DNA of 64,000 nt from Burkholderiales bacterium (GCA_003963115.1 RXJQ01000017.1:1-64000), one strand, 5' to 3'. Numbered from the stretch's first letter, positions 9,704 through 18,803 are shown. Notes: generated by a model not told the origin, from the sequence alone. Numbers and translations: made by a program.

Positions 9704-10072
9704 TTACAGAACCTCGGGAGCCAGCGAAACGATCTTCATGAAGCGCTCGTTACGCAGTTCACGCGTCACGGGGCCAAAGATACGTGTGCCGATGGGCTCG
9801 AGCTTGGCGTTCAGCAGCACGGCGGCATTGCCATCGAACTTCACCAGGGAGCCGTCTTGACGACGAACACCCTTGGCGGTGCGAACGACCACAGCGCTGT
9901 AAACCTCGCCCTTCTTGACGCGGCCACGAGGTGCAGCTTCTTTGATGCTCACCTTGATGATGTCGCCGATACCGGCGTAACGACGCTTAGAGCCACCGAG
10001 CACCTTGATGCACATGACGCTCTTAGCACCAGTGTTGTCAGCGACGTCAAGTCGCGATTGCATTTGGATCAT
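9704..10072 (-). CDS. rplN: 50S ribosomal protein uL14
   Basis: The product is 122 residues, the family length, from the ATG at 10072 ([20 protein letters not shown]). A longer in-frame reading adds 20 non-conserved residues. L14 forms bridges to the small subunit and contacts L19. It is the first gene of this operon; rpsQ, rpmC and the rest of the S10 operon do not precede it, which differs from the usual contiguous S10-spc order. Confidence 0.97.
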   Translation of the reverse strand: MIQMQSRLDVADNTGAKSVMCIKVLGGSKRRYAGIGDIIKVSIKEAAPRGRVKKGEVYSAVVVRTAKGVRRQDGSLVKFDGNAAVLLNAKLEPIGTRIFGPVTRELRNERFMKIVSLAPEVL

Positions 10073-10190
10073 GGTTACCCCAACTTGGCCCGATCGGCTG
10101 CGGCACCTCCCAATGAGGCAACTGCACAACAACGAACGGTCAGTCTTGGGCCCGTAGAACGGGCGGATCTGCTTTAAGCCACCACCTCAG

Positions 10191-10219
10191 AAGAACCCCG
10201 CTCGAAGAAGGTGAGCGGG
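10191..10219 (-). terminator. Terminator between tldD and rplN
   Basis: CCCGCTC (10197-10203) and GAGCGGG (10213-10219) form a 7-bp stem with a 9-base loop, followed on the minus strand by GTTCTTCT. It lies about 90 bases after the tldD stop and would separate tldD from the ribosomal operon, which must then start from a promoter in 10073-10190. I found no convincing promoter hexamers there. Confidence 0.55.
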
Positions 10220-10306
10220 CCGGGGCAGTCGCTTCAAGCAGCGAAGCCTCGCATTATGCGCGAGTTTTTGTGCCTGGGTCAACACCCTGCGAGAAAAATA
10301 TCGAGG

Positions 10307-11767
10307 TCAGGCAGTGCCGCCGACGGTCAAGCCATCAATGCGCAGCGTCGGCTGGCCCACGCCCACGGGCACGCTCTGGCCTTCCTTGCCGCAGGTGCCC
10401 ACGCCGGTGTCGAGCTTGAGGTCGTTGCCGATCATGCTCACGCGGGTCATGGCCTCGGGGCCGTTGCCGATCAGGGTAGCGCCCTTGACGGGGTACTGGA
10501 TCTTGCCGTTTTCCACCCAGTAGGCCTCGCTGGCCGAGAACACGAACTTGCCGGAGGTGATGTCGACCTGGCCGCCGCCGAAGTTGACGGCGTAGAGACC
10601 CCGGTCGATGGAGGCGACGATTTCCTGCGGATCCTTGTCGCCAGCCAGCATGTAGGTGTTGGTCATGCGGGGCATGGGCAGGTGGGCGTAGCTTTCGCGG
10701 CGGCCGTTGCCGGTCTGCGCCGTCTTCATCAGGCGGGCGTTGGTGGCGTCCTGCATATAGCCCTTGAGGATGCCGTCTTCGATCAGCACGGTGCGCTGGG
10801 TGGCGCAGCCTTCGTCGTCGATGTTGAGCGAGCCGCGGCGGTCAGGTATGGTGCCGTCGTCCAGCACAGTGACGCCCTTGGCGGCCACGCGCTGACCGAC
10901 ACGGCCGGAGAAAACGCTGGAGCCCTTGCGGTTGAAATCGCCTTCCAGACCATGTCCCACGGCTTCGTGCAGCAGGATGCCGGGCCAGCCATTGCCCAGC
11001 ACCACGGTCATCTCGCCAGCAGGCGCAGGGCGGCTTTCCAGGTTGATCAGGGCGGCGTGCACGGCCTGGTCGACATACTGGTCGGTCACGGCCGGGGTGA
11101 AATAGGACAGGTCGTAGCGGCCACCGCCTCCTGCCGAGCCCACCTCGCGGCGACCGGCCTGCTCGGCGATCACGGTCAGCGACAGGCGGATCAGCGGGCG
11201 CACGTCGGCGGCCAGGGTGCCGTCGGCTCGGGCCACGAGCACGACGTCATATTCGCAGCCAAGACCTGCCATGACCTGCACGACACGCGGGTCCTTGGCG
11301 CGAGCGCGGCGCTCGACGTCTTCGAGCAGGGCGACTTTGGCGGCGCTGTCGAGCGAGGCGATGGGGTCGAAGGCCGGGTAGAGGCTGCGGCTGGGCGCGA
11401 CGCGGTGCTCGCCCACCTTCACGCGGCGGCTCTGGCCGGCCGCGGCGATGGTGCGCACCGTGCGGGCGGCGTCCAGCAAAGCGGCTTCGGAGATGTCGTC
11501 GGAGTAGGCGAATGCGGTTTTCTCGCCGGAGATGGCGCGCACGCCCACACCCTGGTCGATGCTGAAGCTGCCCGATTTGACGATGCTCTCTTCCAGGCTC
11601 CAGCCTTCGCTGCGGGTGTACTGGAAGTACAGGTCTGCGTCATCGACCCGGTGTTCGGTGATGACTTTGAGGGCCTTGAGCAGGGTGGATTCGTCCAGAC
11701 CGTAGGGCGCGAGCAGGAGTTCGCTGGCAGTCTGGAGGCGGGCAATGGTGGCGTCGGCGGCGATCAT
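10307..11767 (-). CDS. tldD: Metalloprotease TldD
   Basis: The product is 486 residues, the usual TldD length. The zinc motif [11 protein letters not shown] (His267, Glu268, His272) is intact. TldD works with TldE/PmbA as a cytosolic heterodimeric protease that cleaves unfolded peptides and matures some peptide products and antitoxins. The partner gene is not in this window. The start [11 protein letters not shown] at 11767 is chosen by family length; the longer open frame above it is antisense to nothing useful and overlaps the lipase foldase. A hairpin terminator follows. Confidence 0.95.
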   Translation of the reverse strand: MIAADATIARLQTASELLLAPYGLDESTLLKALKVITEHRVDDADLYFQYTRSEGWSLEESIVKSGSFSIDQGVGVRAISGEKTAFAYSDDISEAALLDAARTVRTIAAAGQSRRVKVGEHRVAPSRSLYPAFDPIASLDSAAKVALLEDVERRARAKDPRVVQVMAGLGCEYDVVLVARADGTLAADVRPLIRLSLTVIAEQAGRREVGSAGGGGRYDLSYFTPAVTDQYVDQAVHAALINLESRPAPAGEMTVVLGNGWPGILLHEAVGHGLEGDFNRKGSSVFSGRVGQRVAAKGVTVLDDGTIPDRRGSLNIDDEGCATQRTVLIEDGILKGYMQDATNARLMKTAQTGNGRRESYAHLPMPRMTNTYMLAGDKDPQEIVASIDRGLYAVNFGGGQVDITSGKFVFSASEAYWVENGKIQYPVKGATLIGNGPEAMTRVSMIGNDLKLDTGVGTCGKEGQSVPVGVGQPTLRIDGLTVGGTA

Positions 11768-11846
11768 GGGGCCATTGTAGGCACGGCCCGCATGGCTTGG
11801 CGCGCCACAGGGTTGCTCAAGGGGTATCCACCGTGTCAGAGATGCC

Positions 11847-12788
11847 TCATAGGTGAAGAAGGGCCTGCACGCGCAGGTGCTCGTCGGGCTTGAAGTTGCT
11901 GTTGATGTAAGCCTGCATTTCCTGCTTGCGCTGGGCGTCGGACAGGTTGGCTGCGCTCTGCAGACGGTTCCACTCGGTGCGGGCACCGGCCAGGCGGCGC
12001 TCCCAGTCGGCCCATTCCTCGTCGGCCTTGGAGAGGCGATCGGCGGCGGCTTCGCCATAGCGAGCGACACGCTCGGCGCGCACGGCAGCCGGGTCCTTGC
12101 CGGGCGCCATCTGCGGCACGGCCTCACCGGGGTCGGGCGGTGGCGGCTGACCGGATTCGAGCTGGGCGTAGTACTGCTTGAAGTTCTGCTCGTCCTGGTC
12201 GAAGAAGGCCTTGGCCCAGTCGTCGCCCAGGATCTGGCGGCGGACCATGTGCTGCTCTTCGAAGACAGGCATCCAGGTGGCGCGGTCGGACTGGTCGAAC
12301 TTGTTGCGCCAGGCATAGGTGCGCAGTTGCCAGTACTTGTCCCACACGGCCATGATGTCCTTGGCCAGGGCCTCGCCTTGGGCCTTCTGGGCCTCGTCGG
12401 CCACCAGGGTGCGGATGTCGCCGATCTGCACTTCGCCCAGGCCCAGGATGTAGTACTCGAAGCGCTTGCGCAGGTCCGGGCAGGCTTTGAGCTTGCCTGC
12501 GGCCACGCACCAGTCGCCGGCAGGCTCGGTGCCGGCAAAGGAACCGTCCTTGAAAAGGCGCGTGCGCACTTGCTCGGGGCTCATGGTCTTGGCCGTCGCG
12601 GCGGGCTGGCCGGCGGGCGTGTCGCCACCGGCGCTGATCATGTTCCAGCCCGAACCATGGGCCGCATCGCCATGAGCGGCATCCGCACCGGTCTCGCTAC
12701 GATGGCCCATCCAGATCGCCACACCGGCGCCCAGCAAGACCACCACGCCAACGGCCACCATCCATCCACGCATCTGCATCGCGCGCAT
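11847..12788 (-). CDS. lifO: Lipase-specific foldase (lipase chaperone LifO)
   Basis: The product is about 313 residues from the ATG at 12788; an ATG 22 codons earlier is an alternative. An N-terminal membrane segment (about residues 8-27) anchors it in the inner membrane, and a long helical periplasmic part follows. The foldase motif [13 protein letters not shown] matches the RxxFDY(F/C)L(S/T)A consensus with conservative changes. The C-terminus ([15 protein letters not shown]) is family-like. Foldases give secreted I.1/I.2 lipases their active fold before type II secretion. It follows two lipase genes on the same strand, which it probably both serves. Confidence 0.92.
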   Translation of the reverse strand: MRAMQMRGWMVAVGVVVLLGAGVAIWMGHRSETGADAAHGDAAHGSGWNMISAGGDTPAGQPAATAKTMSPEQVRTRLFKDGSFAGTEPAGDWCVAAGKLKACPDLRKRFEYYILGLGEVQIGDIRTLVADEAQKAQGEALAKDIMAVWDKYWQLRTYAWRNKFDQSDRATWMPVFEEQHMVRRQILGDDWAKAFFDQDEQNFKQYYAQLESGQPPPPDPGEAVPQMAPGKDPAAVRAERVARYGEAAADRLSKADEEWADWERRLAGARTEWNRLQSAANLSDAQRKQEMQAYINSNFKPDEHLRVQALLHL

Positions 12789-12945
12789 CTTGATCTTTGC
12801 TCCAAGAACTCTGGGACTGATACGGGCTCTGATTGTCCCGCTTTCGTGCGTCATGCCACCCCGGGACTGCTACCCGGTTTGGCCTTGAATGAACCAAGGT
12901 CGACCCCCCTCATGGCGGACCAACCTCGGGGTCATGATGGGACGA

Positions 12946-13905
12946 TCAGAGGAGGGCCCATTTCAGACGGTTGGCGTGCTGGACGTAGAACGCCACTGGA
13001 TCGGGTGCACCCTTGCCGATCACGCCCAGCACCTGGTTGATTTCATCCAGGTGGTTCCAGGGGTAGTTGTCCTTGATGACCTTGCCCCAGTGGCTGGAGC
13101 ACTGCGACACGAGACCATCGTTGGCCGTGCCCTTGAAGTAGTCGGCCGTATAGGCCAGCAGAGCGTCGGAGATGTCCAGCGAATTGGTCTTCACCGAGGT
13201 GCCGGAGAAGGAGTACCAGTTCATGCTGTTGCCGGCAATCTTGGCCGTGAGCGGGCCGCTGCCGCAGGTGGTGGTGGGGGCGCCAACGGGGAACTTGGTG
13301 TTGAAGGCGGCGGCGCCCGTGGTGCTCAAGGCGTTGAGCGCGGTCAGCAGGTCGGCCTGGCTGGCGGTCTTGTTGCCGGTCAGCCAGGCGATGAGTTGCA
13401 GCCCGGCGGTGGCGGCCTTGTCGAAGGTGCCATCAGGCGTGGTGTTGGCCAGGATCGAATCTGCCACGGCCGAGCCGAAGTGGGTGCCGGCCACGGTGCT
13501 GACCGAAGCGACCATCGTGGGCACGGTGCCGGCGGCATAGCGCACGGTGGGGCCGCCGTGGCTGTGGCCGATCAGGTTGAACTTCTTAACGCCGTCTTTC
13601 GCGGCCCACTGCTTCATCTGCTGGATCAGCTCCTCGCCACGGAACTCGGTGGTCTGCGAGGGGTTGACCGAGGCGATGTAAACGGTGGCGCCTTCATCAC
13701 GCAGCGCGCTGGGGATTTGATAAAAGTACTGGATGCCCAGCACGTTGTCAAAACCGATGAAGCCGTGAACCAGCACGATGGGGTACTTGGTCTTGGCGGT
13801 GGTGCCGGCTTGGGCTGCGGGGGCGGCGATCAGGGTGGCTGTGGCCAAGGCCACGGTAGCCAGAGCGGCCTTGGAACAGACCTTGGGGGACATCTTGAAC
13901 AGCAT
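12946..13905 (-). CDS. Secreted triacylglycerol lipase, subfamily I.2 (copy proximal to foldase)
   Basis: The product is 319 residues from the ATG at 13905, with AAGGAG upstream. A signal peptide ends at about AAQA. The fold is an alpha/beta hydrolase: the oxyanion segment VLVHGF, nucleophile elbow GHSHGG, Asp in NDGLVSQCSSHWG and His in WNHLDEINQ form the triad region. Two Cys (TTTCGSG and SQCSSHW) match the disulfide of Burkholderia cepacia lipase. By eye it is close to 88% identical to the second lipase next to it, but its last residues (RLKWALL) deviate from the family end RLKLAGV. Confidence 0.95.
   Translation of the reverse strand: MLFKMSPKVCSKAALATVALATATLIAAPAAQAGTTAKTKYPIVLVHGFIGFDNVLGIQYFYQIPSALRDEGATVYIASVNPSQTTEFRGEELIQQMKQWAAKDGVKKFNLIGHSHGGPTVRYAAGTVPTMVASVSTVAGTHFGSAVADSILANTTPDGTFDKAATAGLQLIAWLTGNKTASQADLLTALNALSTTGAAAFNTKFPVGAPTTTCGSGPLTAKIAGNSMNWYSFSGTSVKTNSLDISDALLAYTADYFKGTANDGLVSQCSSHWGKVIKDNYPWNHLDEINQVLGVIGKGAPDPVAFYVQHANRLKWALL
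12962..13796. repeat. Direct repeat copy A (lipase gene body)
   Basis: This stretch corresponds collinearly to 14154-14988, at an offset of 1192 bases at both ends I aligned, so there is no net indel between copies. It covers the mature lipase coding region. The flanks, including signal peptides and spacers, are different. The arrangement is a tandem gene duplication. Confidence 0.85.
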
Positions 13906-14060
13906 GCTTGCGCTCCTTGGTAGCGTCCGTCGTTTTGGGCGAAAAATGTCTAACGGTTGACAGACGGGCGCAGTATCTGAACAGGGGGCTAAATACGACA
14001 CGGGGCATACCCGGTGTCAGGGGAAAGTGCTCTCCCACGATGGTTGTACGCCTGCATAAC

Positions 14061-14109
14061 AAAATCAAAACAAGAGAGCCGGCACGCCCTCAACAGGAAC
14101 GGCCGGCTC
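14061..14109 (-). terminator. Terminator after the upstream lipase gene
   Basis: GAGCCGGC (14076-14083) and GCCGGCTC (14102-14109) form an 8-bp GC-rich stem, followed on the minus strand by TCTTGTTTTGATTTTG. It lies just after the stop of the lipase at 14138-15103. The lipase at 12946-13905 and the foldase therefore need their own promoter in 13906-14060, or read-through. Confidence 0.75.
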
Positions 14110-14137
14110 CATGCGCGATGGGCGATCGCGATGCAGA

Positions 14138-15103
14138 TCAGACGCCGGCCAGCTTCAGGCGGTTGGCGTGCTGCTTGAAGAAGGCCACGGGATCGGGTGC
14201 GTCCTTGCCGATCACGCCCAGGACCTGGTTGATTTCGTCCAGGTGGTTCCAGGGGTAGTTGTCCTTGACGACCTTGCCCCAGTGGCTGGAGCACTGCGAC
14301 ACCAGGCCATCGTTGGCTTCGCCCTTGAAGTAATCGGCGGTGTAGGCCAGCAAGGCATCGGAGATGTCCCAGGCGTTGGTCTTGACCGCCGTGCCCGAGA
14401 ACGAGTACCAGCGCATGCTGTTGCCGCTGATGCTGGCCACTTCAGGGCCACTGCCGCAGGTGGTGGTGGGTGCACCAACGGGGAACTTGGCGTTGAACTC
14501 TGCCGCACCTTGCGTGCTCAGGGCCTTGAGGGCGGTCAGCAGGTCGGCTTGCTTGTAGGTCTTGTTGCCGGTCAGCCAGCCGATGAGTTGCAGGCCAGCC
14601 GTGGCAGCCTTGTCGAAGGTGCCGCCAGGCGTGGTGTTGGCGCCAATGTCGTCTGCAACGACCGAGCCGAAGTTGGTGCCCGCCAGCGTGGTCACCGAGG
14701 CGACCATAGAGGGCACGGTGCCGGCAGCATAGCGCACGGTGGGGCCGCCATGACTGTGGCCGATCAGGTTGAACTTCTTGACGCCGTCTTTCGCGGCCCA
14801 CTGCTTCATCTGCTGGATCAGCTCTTCGCCACGGAACTCGGTGGTCTGCGAAGGGTTGACCGAGGCGATGTAGACGGTGGCGCCGTCATCACGCAGGGCA
14901 CTGGGGATTTGGTAGAAGTACTGGATGCCCAGCACGTTGTCGAAGCCGATGAAGCCATGGACCAGCACGATGGGGTACTTGGTCTTGGAAGCGGGGCTCA
15001 GCAGGCTCGACAAGCTCAATTGCGCGTGAGCCGGGGCGGCGGCCACAGCGGCGGCTGTCACGGCCATGGCCGCGCACAGGCGACGGATGGAAGACGAAGT
15101 CAT
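14138..15103 (-). CDS. Secreted triacylglycerol lipase, subfamily I.2 (second copy)
   Basis: The product is 321 residues with a good AGGAGAG ribosome site and a signal peptide ending at about APAHA. It has the same GHSHGG nucleophile elbow, NDGLVSQC and WNHLDEINQ motifs and two Cys as its neighbour. The C-terminus HANRLKLAGV is the same as in Burkholderia cepacia lipase. Secretion would be by Sec then type II, after folding by LifO. It is separated from the other lipase by a terminator, so the two may be expressed under different conditions. Confidence 0.95.
   Translation of the reverse strand: MTSSSIRRLCAAMAVTAAAVAAAPAHAQLSLSSLLSPASKTKYPIVLVHGFIGFDNVLGIQYFYQIPSALRDDGATVYIASVNPSQTTEFRGEELIQQMKQWAAKDGVKKFNLIGHSHGGPTVRYAAGTVPSMVASVTTLAGTNFGSVVADDIGANTTPGGTFDKAATAGLQLIGWLTGNKTYKQADLLTALKALSTQGAAEFNAKFPVGAPTTTCGSGPEVASISGNSMRWYSFSGTAVKTNAWDISDALLAYTADYFKGEANDGLVSQCSSHWGKVVKDNYPWNHLDEINQVLGVIGKDAPDPVAFFKQHANRLKLAGV
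14154..14988. repeat. Direct repeat copy B (lipase gene body)
   Basis: Partner of 12962-13796. In protein terms the first 90 or so mature residues differ at a single position, while the C-terminal half differs much more often. Such an uneven pattern is typical of recent gene conversion over part of a duplicate. Confidence 0.85.
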
Positions 15104-15166
15104 GGAAGCTCTCCTAGTGGTGGGTGCAGCTCGTTGCGGCCGCTGAGCTTCATTCTTTGGCTGTCG

Positions 15167-15182
15167 TTAAATGTTCATTTAA
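15167..15182. promoter_or_regulatory. AT-rich palindrome upstream of the second lipase
   Basis: TTAAATG and CATTTAA form a perfect 7-bp inverted repeat with a 2-base centre, 64 bases before the lipase start. In GC-rich DNA such a palindrome in a promoter region is a candidate operator. No matching site was seen before the other lipase. Confidence 0.35.
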
Positions 15183-15256
15183 GGGTAAGTGCGAGGTTCG
15201 AGGGTTGGCATCCCCCGTAGACGCGGGACTACGGAATTCGTTACACAACCTTGCGG

Positions 15257-16180
15257 TTAAGGGTCTTTGCCCTGGTCGGCTTGTCGGTAGGTCAAGGCGA
15301 TGTCGTACAAGGCTTTGCGCGGCAGGCCTGCGGCATCGGCCACCAGACCGGCGGCCTGCTTGACGGGCAGGTGCTGCACCAGGGCCTGCAAGATGGCGTC
15401 CATGGCGGGCGTCAGGGCCTGTTTGTCAGATGCATCGGGCACGCCATGCACCACCAGCACGAACTCGCCGCGCTGGCGGTTGGCGTCTGCCTTGAGCCAG
15501 GCAGGCATCGTGGCGATGTCCAGGGTCGTGATGCTTTCGAACTGCTTGCTCAGCTCGCGGCACACGGTGACCCGGCCCTGCGGCAGCACCTCGCTCAACT
15601 CGGCGGCCAGATCCTCGATGCGATGCGGCGCCTCGAAAAGCACGATGCTGTGATCGCGCCCGAGCACCTCGCGCAGCAGGCTCACGCGGGCCGCCCCTTT
15701 GGACGGCAGGAAGCCCACGAAGCGAAAGCCCTGGGCCTGAGCATCACCGGCCACGCTCATGGCCGTGGTCACGCTGCTGGCGCCGGGCAGAGGCACCACG
15801 GTGTAGCCCTGCCCCTGCACCGCCTGCACCAGGTGCGCGCCCGGGTCGGACACGGCCGGCGTGCCCGCGTCGCTGATGTAGGCCACGCGCTGGCCCTCGC
15901 TCAGGAGCTTTAGCACGCCTTGCGCCCCACCCACCTCGTTGTGCTGGTGCAGGGCGAACAGCTTCTTGTCCAGCCCCAGGTGGCGCAGCAGATGGCCGCT
16001 CACCCGGGTGTCTTCGCAGGCCACGACGTCGACCAGGGCCAATACATGCACCGCACGCAGGCTGATGTCGGCCAGGTTGCCGATCGGCGTTGCCACGAGG
16101 TAGAGCGCAGCTTTGGGATACTGCTGGCTGCCGGCCACCTGTTGAGCCGCCTGGAGCAGCATATTGGCATCGAAGGTCAC
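15257..16180 (-). CDS. rsmI: 16S rRNA (cytidine1402-2'-O)-methyltransferase
   Basis: The product is 307 residues, slightly long at the N-terminus. It belongs to the tetrapyrrole-methylase fold and methylates C1402 in the 30S decoding centre using SAM. The motifs LYLVATPIGNLADIS, CEDTR, ISDAGTPAVSDPG and PLPGASS are all present. The start overlaps the divergent yraN start by 17 bases. In E. coli rsmI is also next to yraN, diaA and dolP. Confidence 0.96.
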   Translation of the reverse strand: MTFDANMLLQAAQQVAGSQQYPKAALYLVATPIGNLADISLRAVHVLALVDVVACEDTRVSGHLLRHLGLDKKLFALHQHNEVGGAQGVLKLLSEGQRVAYISDAGTPAVSDPGAHLVQAVQGQGYTVVPLPGASSVTTAMSVAGDAQAQGFRFVGFLPSKGAARVSLLREVLGRDHSIVLFEAPHRIEDLAAELSEVLPQGRVTVCRELSKQFESITTLDIATMPAWLKADANRQRGEFVLVVHGVPDASDKQALTPAMDAILQALVQHLPVKQAAGLVADAAGLPRKALYDIALTYRQADQGKDP

Positions 16181-16547
16181 GACGAAATCCCGGGGAGATG
16201 AAGGAGAAGACAGGGCACTGGCCTATTTGCAGGGCCAGGGGCTGACGCTGGTAGAGCGCAATTATCGGGTGGCACGAGGACCGAGTGCGCGCGGCGCCGA
16301 GGTCGACCTGATCATGCGCGACCGCGACGGCACGCTGGTGTTCGTTGAAGTCCGGACACGCAAAGGCTCGGACCACGGGGGCGCGGCGGCCACGGTCAGC
16401 CGCGGCAAGCAGCGCACCTGCATCTGGGGCGCGCAGCACTATCTGATGAACCTGCGGGAGTGGCCGCCCTGCCGGTTCGACGTGGTGGCGATCGATGGCG
16501 ACGACATCCACTGGATCCCGGCAGCCTTTGACGCCTCCGGACTTTGA
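16164..16547 (+). CDS. yraN: UPF0102 family protein YraN
   Basis: The product is 127 residues. It belongs to the YraN/UPF0102 family of predicted nuclease-like (PD-(D/E)XK-like) proteins of unknown substrate. The core GDEGEDRALAYLQGQG, the acidic AEVDLIMRD and the VFVEVRTRKG block give the candidate active-site Asp, Glu and Lys equivalents. It is divergent from and overlaps rsmI, and is followed by diaA. Confidence 0.92.
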   Translation: MASKVTTKSRGDEGEDRALAYLQGQGLTLVERNYRVARGPSARGAEVDLIMRDRDGTLVFVEVRTRKGSDHGGAAATVSRGKQRTCIWGAQHYLMNLREWPPCRFDVVAIDGDDIHWIPAAFDASGL

Positions 16548-16575
16548 AGCGTTCTGATACGCATCGGACTACGAC

Positions 16576-16623
16576 AATGCTGAACAAGTCCGCGCCATGC
16601 GCGGCGGGATCTTGTTCAGCATT
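16576..16623. repeat. Long inverted repeat in the yraN-diaA spacer
   Basis: A perfect 13-base inverted repeat (16576-16588 with 16611-16623) encloses a second stem, CCGCGC (16590-16595) and GCGCGG (16599-16604). It would fold as a long hairpin in RNA from either strand. No T-run follows on either side, so it is not a simple terminator. It may be an attenuator, an RNA-processing site or a dispersed palindromic element; no second copy was recognised in this window. Confidence 0.6.
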
Positions 16624-16650
16624 GCCCTACCCTGACTTATCATCCGCGCC

Positions 16651-17229
16651 ATGCCGGATTCTCATTTTCAGCAGACCGCGCTCCAGCATCCCTTGCTGGA
16701 GACAGCAGACTGGCTGTACCAATCGTCCGAACGCTTGGCTCAGCAACTCAATTTCGCCGCGCAGGCCATCATGCACACCATCACATCAGGTGGGCGCGTG
16801 CTGTGCGCGGGCGAGGCCGAGGCCGCGTGGCTGGCGCAGCAGGCCGCGTCCCTTCTGGTGCGAGGTTCAGGACGCGAGCGCCCACCCCTGGCCGCTCATG
16901 CCCTGACGCCACCGCACGGCGGTGCCCAGGCCACGCTGGCTCAGCAGGTGCGTGCACTGGGCCACCCTGGCGATGTGTGGCTGGTGTTCTCGATGGAGCG
17001 CACCGAAGCAGACCTGAAGGAAGCCACCGAGGCCGCGCGCGAGCATGACCTCACGCTGATCGCCTTCACCGGTGAGAACGCCAGCACGCTGGGCCCCTTG
17101 ATCCGGGACACCGATGTCTGGGTGCCCCTGCCCGGCAGCCGACCTGAAACCCTGTACGCGATCGCCTGGCTGGCTTTGTATGGCCTGTGCGCCGCCGTTG
17201 ACACCCACTTGCTTGGAGAGGACGCCTGA
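16651..17229 (+). CDS. diaA: SIS-domain protein, DiaA-like
   Basis: The product is 192 residues with a single SIS fold (about 35-185), the fold of phosphosugar isomerases and of DiaA. DiaA binds DnaA and promotes timely initiation at oriC. The location between yraN and the BON lipoprotein gene matches the E. coli yraN-diaA-dolP order, which supports DiaA over GmhA. Conserved segments include GGRVLCAGEAE and DVWLVFSMERTEAD. The stop overlaps the dolP start (TGATG). Confidence 0.8.
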   Translation: MPDSHFQQTALQHPLLETADWLYQSSERLAQQLNFAAQAIMHTITSGGRVLCAGEAEAAWLAQQAASLLVRGSGRERPPLAAHALTPPHGGAQATLAQQVRALGHPGDVWLVFSMERTEADLKEATEAAREHDLTLIAFTGENASTLGPLIRDTDVWVPLPGSRPETLYAIAWLALYGLCAAVDTHLLGEDA

Positions 17230-17879
17230 TGTTGCAACTGAAAGCGAAGCAGACCACCCTGCGTTGGGCCGCAGCCCTGATCACCGTGGCCAGCCTGTCG
17301 GCCTGCGCGCCGCTTGTGCTCGGCTCGGCCGTGGGCGGCGCCTTCATGGCCACCGACCGCCGCACATCCGGCATCCAGGTGGAAGACCAGACCATCGAGA
17401 TCAAGGCATCCAACCGCATCAAGGACGCCATCGGTGACAGGGGCCATATCAATGTGAACGCCTACAACCGCTGGGTGCTGCTGACCGGCGAAGTGCCCAC
17501 CGAAGCCGACAAGGCCGCCGCCGCTCAGGCCGCCGGCTCGGTCGAGAACGTGGCCACCGTCTACAACGAGCTGATGGTCAGCCTCAACAGCTCCTTTGGC
17601 TCACGCTCAAGCGACGTCCTGCTGGCCAGCAAGATCAAGGCCACGATGGTGGATGCGCGCGACGTCATGTCGAACGCATTCAGTGTGGTGGTCGAGCGCG
17701 GTGACGTCTTCCTGATGGGTCTGGTCACCGAACGCGAAGCCAACCGCGGCGCCGAACTGGCCGCCAGCGTCAAAGGCGTGAACCGCGTGGTCAAGGTCAT
17801 GCAGCTCATCAGCGAAGACGAGCTGGCCCGCAAGCTGCCGCGCCCACCTGCCAACTCGGCCAGCGGCTCACAGCCCTGA
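17229..17879 (+). CDS. dolP: BON-domain lipoprotein DolP
   Basis: The product is 216 residues. The signal ends in a lipobox (LSAC, Cys about 26), so it is lipid-anchored in the envelope. Two BON domains follow (about 55-125 and 130-200), as in DolP/YraP, which supports outer-membrane integrity and BamA function in E. coli. The start shares a base with the diaA stop, indicating coupling. The Ser/Pro-rich tail is variable. Confidence 0.9.
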   Translation: MLQLKAKQTTLRWAAALITVASLSACAPLVLGSAVGGAFMATDRRTSGIQVEDQTIEIKASNRIKDAIGDRGHINVNAYNRWVLLTGEVPTEADKAAAAQAAGSVENVATVYNELMVSLNSSFGSRSSDVLLASKIKATMVDARDVMSNAFSVVVERGDVFLMGLVTEREANRGAELAASVKGVNRVVKVMQLISEDELARKLPRPPANSASGSQP

Positions 17880-17903
17880 ATGGGCAGACGACCAAGCAGC
17901 AAC

Positions 17904-18803
17904 TCAGCGCAGGCGCTTGATCAGGCTGGAGGTGTCCAGCCTGCCGCCGCCCATGGCCTGCACATCGGCATAGAACTGGTCGATCAGGGCCGTGACAGGC
18001 AGGCGTGCGCCCTGGCGGCGGGCCTCGTCGAGCACCAGACCCAGGTCCTTGCGCATCCAGTCCACGGCGAAGCCGAAGTCGAACTCGTCCTTGATCATGG
18101 TCGGCCCACGGTTGACCATCTGCCAGCTGCTGGCCGCACCCTGTGAGATCACCTCGATCACCTTGGCCATGTCCAGGCCCGCCTTCTGCCCGAAGGATAA
18201 GGCCTCGGCCAGGCTTTGCAGCACACCACCCACGCAGATCTGGTTGACCATCTTGGCCAGCTGGCCCGCGCCGCTGTCGCCCAGCAGGGTCACGGCACGT
18301 GAGTAGGCTTGCACCACGGGTCTGACGCGCTCGAAAGCCTCGGCCTGCCCCCCGCACATGACCGTGAGCACGCCATTGATGGCGCCCAGGTTGCCGCCGG
18401 ACACGGGTGCATCGATGAAAGCGAGGCCACGCGATTGCGCCACCTGCGCCAGCTCGCGCGCCACTTCGGCCGAGGTCGTGGTGTGGTCGACCAGCACGCT
18501 GCCCGCCTTCATGCGCTGGAAAGCGCCTTGCGGGCCGGTGGTCACGGCGCGAAGGTCGTCATCGTTGCCCACGCAGGTGAAGACGATGTCGGCGCCATCA
18601 GCCGCTTCAGCGGGCGTCAGAGCGTGGCGCCCACCGTGCTCGGCCAGCCAGGCACGCGCCTTGGCATCGGTGCGGTTGTAGACCGTGACCTGGTGCCCGG
18701 CACGCAGGAGGTGAACGGCCATGGGCCCACCCATCGTGCCCAGGCCGATGAAAGCAACCTGGCGGGCGGGCGTGGGTTCGTAGCTCTTGTCTGCGGCGCT
18801 CAT
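17904..18803 (-). CDS. NAD(P)-dependent beta-hydroxyacid dehydrogenase (GarR/MmsB family)
   Basis: The product is 299 residues from the ATG at 18803, with GGAG six bases upstream; two upstream in-frame ATGs are alternatives. The Rossmann motif GLGTMGGPMA is near the N-terminus, the substrate motif DAPVSGG is in the middle, and the catalytic Lys is in AGQLAKMVNQ. The family includes tartronate semialdehyde reductase and 3-hydroxyisobutyrate dehydrogenase. The substrate cannot be told from the sequence or neighbours. Confidence 0.88.
   Translation of the reverse strand: MSAADKSYEPTPARQVAFIGLGTMGGPMAVHLLRAGHQVTVYNRTDAKARAWLAEHGGRHALTPAEAADGADIVFTCVGNDDDLRAVTTGPQGAFQRMKAGSVLVDHTTTSAEVARELAQVAQSRGLAFIDAPVSGGNLGAINGVLTVMCGGQAEAFERVRPVVQAYSRAVTLLGDSGAGQLAKMVNQICVGGVLQSLAEALSFGQKAGLDMAKVIEVISQGAASSWQMVNRGPTMIKDEFDFGFAVDWMRKDLGLVLDEARRQGARLPVTALIDQFYADVQAMGGGRLDTSSLIKRLR

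Noticed and set aside
10211..11893. Plus-strand open frame of 560 codons over tldD
   Set aside because: It is fully antisense to tldD, whose zinc motif and length are conserved; the Gly/His/Ala-rich translation has no domain.
11768..12538. N-terminal extension of tldD to 743 codons
   Set aside because: The extra residues are out of frame with, and overlap, the lipase foldase; TldD homologues are about 480 residues.
12962..14988. Lipase repeats as ends of a transposon
   Set aside because: The repeats are whole gene bodies with no inverted ends, target duplication or transposase between them.
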